This document shows, piece by piece, positions 5,902-8,084 of a stretch of 8,084 nt of DNA (its first letter is position 1; each line of letters opens with the position of its first letter). Both the position numbers and the translations under genes were made by a program. The DNA lies in contig CAMWMT010000099.1 in assembly GCA_947175375.1 (NCBI GenBank), positions 1 to 8,084 of the forward strand. The letters are read 5' to 3'. Source of the DNA: an uncultured Clostridiaceae bacterium (lineage in GTDB: Bacteria > Bacillota > Clostridia > Lachnospirales > Lachnospiraceae). The notes beneath the pieces were generated by a model that was not told where the DNA came from, did no database searches, and worked only from the letters and a program-made list of their open reading frames with translations.

Positions 5902-6957
5902 ATGAAAAACAGAAATTTGTTGGCGGTTCTTGCTATAGTGGCAGTGACGGTTTTTGCGGCAGGGTGCTCCGGGAAGAAGACTGAGACAGCAGACGGGCAG
6001 GAGAGTGCAGGAGATGCACAGGTAGAAGCAGAGACAGAAGAAGAGGAGCAAGAGCCTGCGGGTCTTACAGAAGAAGAGGAGCAGGAACTCTATAATCTTT
6101 ATATCAGAGTGAATAACTCTATACTGGACAGTGTGAACAGTTCTCTCAGCAGATATTTTAATTATATTGAGTATCAGGAAGAATTCGTAAAGCCGGATGG
6201 CTATTATGACTGCTATTCCATATCGGAATATGATTTTGAGAGTATTCAGAAAATAGATGAGCTGGTTGCAAAGAAGACGGAAAAGTCAGAGATGGATGAG
6301 GCTTATATCACTCTGAGTCCGTTGATTCAGGAGATAGGAACAGTCCTGAATGAGATTGATGCGTATACCGAGGAGGAAGCCTATCTGGAAGATGACTATG
6401 CAAAAGGAGCAGAACTGCATGCCTCCCTTTGGAAGAGCTGTGAAGCTTATGAGAACGCAAGCATAGATTTTGTAGTGATCTTAAATGATGTCGCAGCTGA
6501 GCAGCGGGCACAGGATATGGAGATGATGAAAGAAGAGGGTTACGTAGTGACTTATTCTCTGATGTCGATGATTACGACTGCTCAGGAGATTCAGGTGGCG
6601 ATCTATGATCAGGGAATTGAAGATGATTCCATGATGCTTGATCTGGATACCGAGGCATTACAGCCCCTTTATGATCAGTATATGGAGGAAGTGGAGACGG
6701 CCCTGGCCTACCTGGAAGATGAGGAAGCGTTGCGAAACGAAGGATATCCCACTCAGTCCGGATACTACATGACCTTTAAGGAGGCGGCGGAGAATTCCGC
6801 AGAAGAATTAAAAGAGATCTTCCGGAAAGTGGCAGAGCAGGAGCCGGTCAGTGGCTACAGCATCGCTAATGCGTTTATGGTGGATGGTTCCATCAGTGGA
6901 TTTGACAGCAAAGTCTCGGCGATGATCACTGATTATAACCGGATGATTAACTATTAG
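5902..6957 (+). CDS. DUF3829-like surface lipoprotein of unknown function
   Basis: I recognise this only as a likely DUF3829-family protein (the family that includes E. coli YiiG); no biochemical role is known to me. The signal peptide has Lys2 and Arg4, a hydrophobic core (6-20) and lipobox AAGC, with Cys22 as lipid anchor. An acidic linker rich in Glu follows (about 26-62) and should hold the domain off the membrane. The remainder is a mostly helical domain of about 290 residues. The stretch YLEDDYAKGAELH (161-173), with the preceding LYNLYI and RYFNYI segments, resembles the family core. An in-frame GTG at 5890 would add four residues, but GAGG at 5892-5895 is spaced six bases from the ATG at 5902 and the signal peptide starts naturally there. 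It sits between two glycolytic genes, after a terminator. I see no convincing promoter for it. Confidence 0.75.
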   Translation: MKNRNLLAVLAIVAVTVFAAGCSGKKTETADGQESAGDAQVEAETEEEEQEPAGLTEEEEQELYNLYIRVNNSILDSVNSSLSRYFNYIEYQEEFVKPDGYYDCYSISEYDFESIQKIDELVAKKTEKSEMDEAYITLSPLIQEIGTVLNEIDAYTEEEAYLEDDYAKGAELHASLWKSCEAYENASIDFVVILNDVAAEQRAQDMEMMKEEGYVVTYSLMSMITTAQEIQVAIYDQGIEDDSMMLDLDTEALQPLYDQYMEEVETALAYLEDEEALRNEGYPTQSGYYMTFKEAAENSAEELKEIFRKVAEQEPVSGYSIANAFMVDGSISGFDSKVSAMITDYNRMINY

Positions 6958-6989
6958 TATGAAAAAAGTCTGAAAAACAGTCCCGTCAC

Positions 6990-7018
6990 TTGCATGTTTT
7001 GGGCGGTTCGTGTAGAAT
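6990..7018 (+). promoter_or_regulatory. Probable promoter for gpmI
   Basis: The -10 box TAGAAT (7013-7018) matches five of six consensus bases. TTGCAT (6990-6995) is a weaker -35 box, 17 bases upstream. Transcription would start near 7025 and leave a leader of about 29 bases with the ribosome binding site AAGGAG at 7040-7045. No terminator is visible between the lipoprotein stop and this promoter, so gpmI may also be reached from upstream. Confidence 0.5.
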
Positions 7019-7053
7019 AAAAGATTAGAGAACACAAATAAGGAGACAAGAAA

Positions 7054-8084
7054 ATGAGCAAGAAACCTACCGTGTTAATGATTTTAGATGGATATGGCCT
7101 GAATGACAAGGCAGAGGCAAATGCCGTAGCGGAGGCAAAGACTCCGGTTATGGACAAACTGATGGCAGAGTGTCCGTTTGTGAAAGGCTATGCGAGCGGA
7201 CTGGCAGTCGGACTTCCGGATGGACAGATGGGTAATTCGGAGGTTGGTCACCTGAACATGGGAGCAGGACGGATCGTTTATCAGGAGCTGACCAGGATCA
7301 CGAAAGAGATCGAAGACGGCGTTTTCTTTGAGAATGAAGCGCTTCTGACAGCAGTGGAGAATGCAAAGAAAAATAATTCTTCCCTTCACCTGTATGGACT
7401 GTTATCAGATGGCGGTGTACACAGCCATAACACCCATCTGTATGGACTTCTGGAGCTGGCAAAGCGTCATGGGCTTAACAAAGTGTATGTGCACTGCTTC
7501 CTGGATGGACGTGACACGCCGCCTGCATCCGGAAAGGGCTACATTGAGCAGCTGATGGAAAAGATGAAAGAGATTGGCGTAGGCGAAGTGGCTACAGTTA
7601 TGGGCCGTTATTACGCGATGGATCGTGATAACCGCTGGGAACGTGTGGAAAAGGCATACAGAGCGTTGACAAAGGGAGAAGGCGCAGAATTTGCCTGCCC
7701 GATCTGCGGTATGGAGAGTACTTACAAGGAAGAAGTATATGATGAGTTTGTAAAACCGATCATTGTCATGAAGGATGGCAAGCCGGTCACGACAATCCAG
7801 GATAAGGATTCCATTATCTTCTTTAATTTCCGTCCGGACCGTGCGAGAGAGATCACAAGAGCATTCTGCGCAGATGATTTTTCCGGATTTGAGAGAGAAA
7901 AGAAGCTGGATCTGACTTACGTCTGCTTCACCGAGTATGATGTGACGATTCCTAATAAGATTATTGCATTCCATAAAGTGACGCTGAACAATACCTTCGG
8001 CGAGTATCTGGCGTCAAAGGGAAAGACTCAGGCACGTATTGCCGGGCCGGAGAAAGATGCGCATGTGACCTTCTTCTTCAACGG
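7054..8084 (+). CDS. gpmI: 2,3-bisphosphoglycerate-independent phosphoglycerate mutase (3' end cut by window)
   Basis: It converts 3-phosphoglycerate to 2-phosphoglycerate through a phosphoserine intermediate, using two metal ions (usually manganese); it belongs to the alkaline phosphatase superfamily. Visible here: metal ligand Asp12 (LMILDGYG), nucleophile Ser62 (MGNSEVGH), substrate residues His123 (SDGGVHSH), Asp151 to Asp154 (DGRDTPP), Arg185 and Arg191 (GRYYAMDRDNRWER), and the later FRPDRARE motif. The first 343 codons are present out of about 510 expected; the second half of the phosphatase domain lies beyond 8084. AAGGAG at 7040-7045 lies eight bases before the ATG. An unusual CPICG at 215-219 lies in the transferase domain. 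It follows the lipoprotein gene by 96 bases and has its own likely promoter. Confidence 0.97.
   Translation, partial: MSKKPTVLMILDGYGLNDKAEANAVAEAKTPVMDKLMAECPFVKGYASGLAVGLPDGQMGNSEVGHLNMGAGRIVYQELTRITKEIEDGVFFENEALLTAVENAKKNNSSLHLYGLLSDGGVHSHNTHLYGLLELAKRHGLNKVYVHCFLDGRDTPPASGKGYIEQLMEKMKEIGVGEVATVMGRYYAMDRDNRWERVEKAYRALTKGEGAEFACPICGMESTYKEEVYDEFVKPIIVMKDGKPVTTIQDKDSIIFFNFRPDRAREITRAFCADDFSGFEREKKLDLTYVCFTEYDVTIPNKIIAFHKVTLNNTFGEYLASKGKTQARIAGPEKDAHVTFFFN

Noticed and set aside
5582..6612. Shared string ATCTATGATCAGG in tpiA and the lipoprotein gene
   Set aside because: It encodes Ile-Tyr-Asp-Gln in both genes and is not flanked by further similarity, so a chance match is likely.
7405..7974. 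189-codon open frame on the minus strand
   Set aside because: It is antisense to the intact gpmI reading frame and resembles no known family.

Overview
This window is a piece of a Firmicutes (Clostridia) chromosome, most likely from a gut Lachnospiraceae-type bacterium. Two things point there: the order gap, pgk, tpiA, (lipoprotein), gpmI, and the lipoprotein-anchored substrate-binding proteins. Strong AGGAGG-type ribosome binding sites and AT-rich promoters fit a low-to-medium GC Gram-positive. All genes read on the + strand. The genus is inference. The left edge is a contig end: the first 28 bases are an exact match to the Illumina Nextera transposase adapter, so they are not genomic.

Left part (34-2319): a polar amino-acid ABC importer. 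The last eight codons of a substrate-binding protein are followed by a perfect 12-bp hairpin that uses the stop codon as its loop. Then come a membrane permease, an ATPase (GTG start, overlapping the permease by 11 bases), a second hairpin, and a second, full-length substrate-binding lipoprotein. The two binding proteins end with nearly the same tail, so one permease/ATPase pair appears to be bracketed by two related receptors.

Right part (2320-8084): lower glycolysis. A good sigma-A type promoter (TTGATA, 17 bases, TAAAAT) with upstream A-tracts and repeated TTAGG motifs drives gap (glyceraldehyde-3-phosphate dehydrogenase) through a leader that can fold. A strong intrinsic terminator follows gap. 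Then come pgk (phosphoglycerate kinase) with its own structured leader, tpiA (triosephosphate isomerase), and a second terminator. Next is a DUF3829-like lipoprotein of unknown function, then, behind its own promoter, gpmI (cofactor-independent phosphoglycerate mutase), cut off by the right window edge at codon 344. The four enzymes cover interconversion of the triose phosphates through to 2-phosphoglycerate; enolase is not in the window.

No tRNA, rRNA, CRISPR, insertion sequence or phage gene was seen. No intergenic gap exceeds 300 bases. This is mostly a core, well-understood region, and I found no convincing new multi-gene system. The points most worth a second look are the adapter at the edge, the stop-codon hairpin, the repeat-rich gap promoter, the switch-like pgk leader, the lipoprotein inside the glycolytic cluster, and a CPxCG motif in GpmI.
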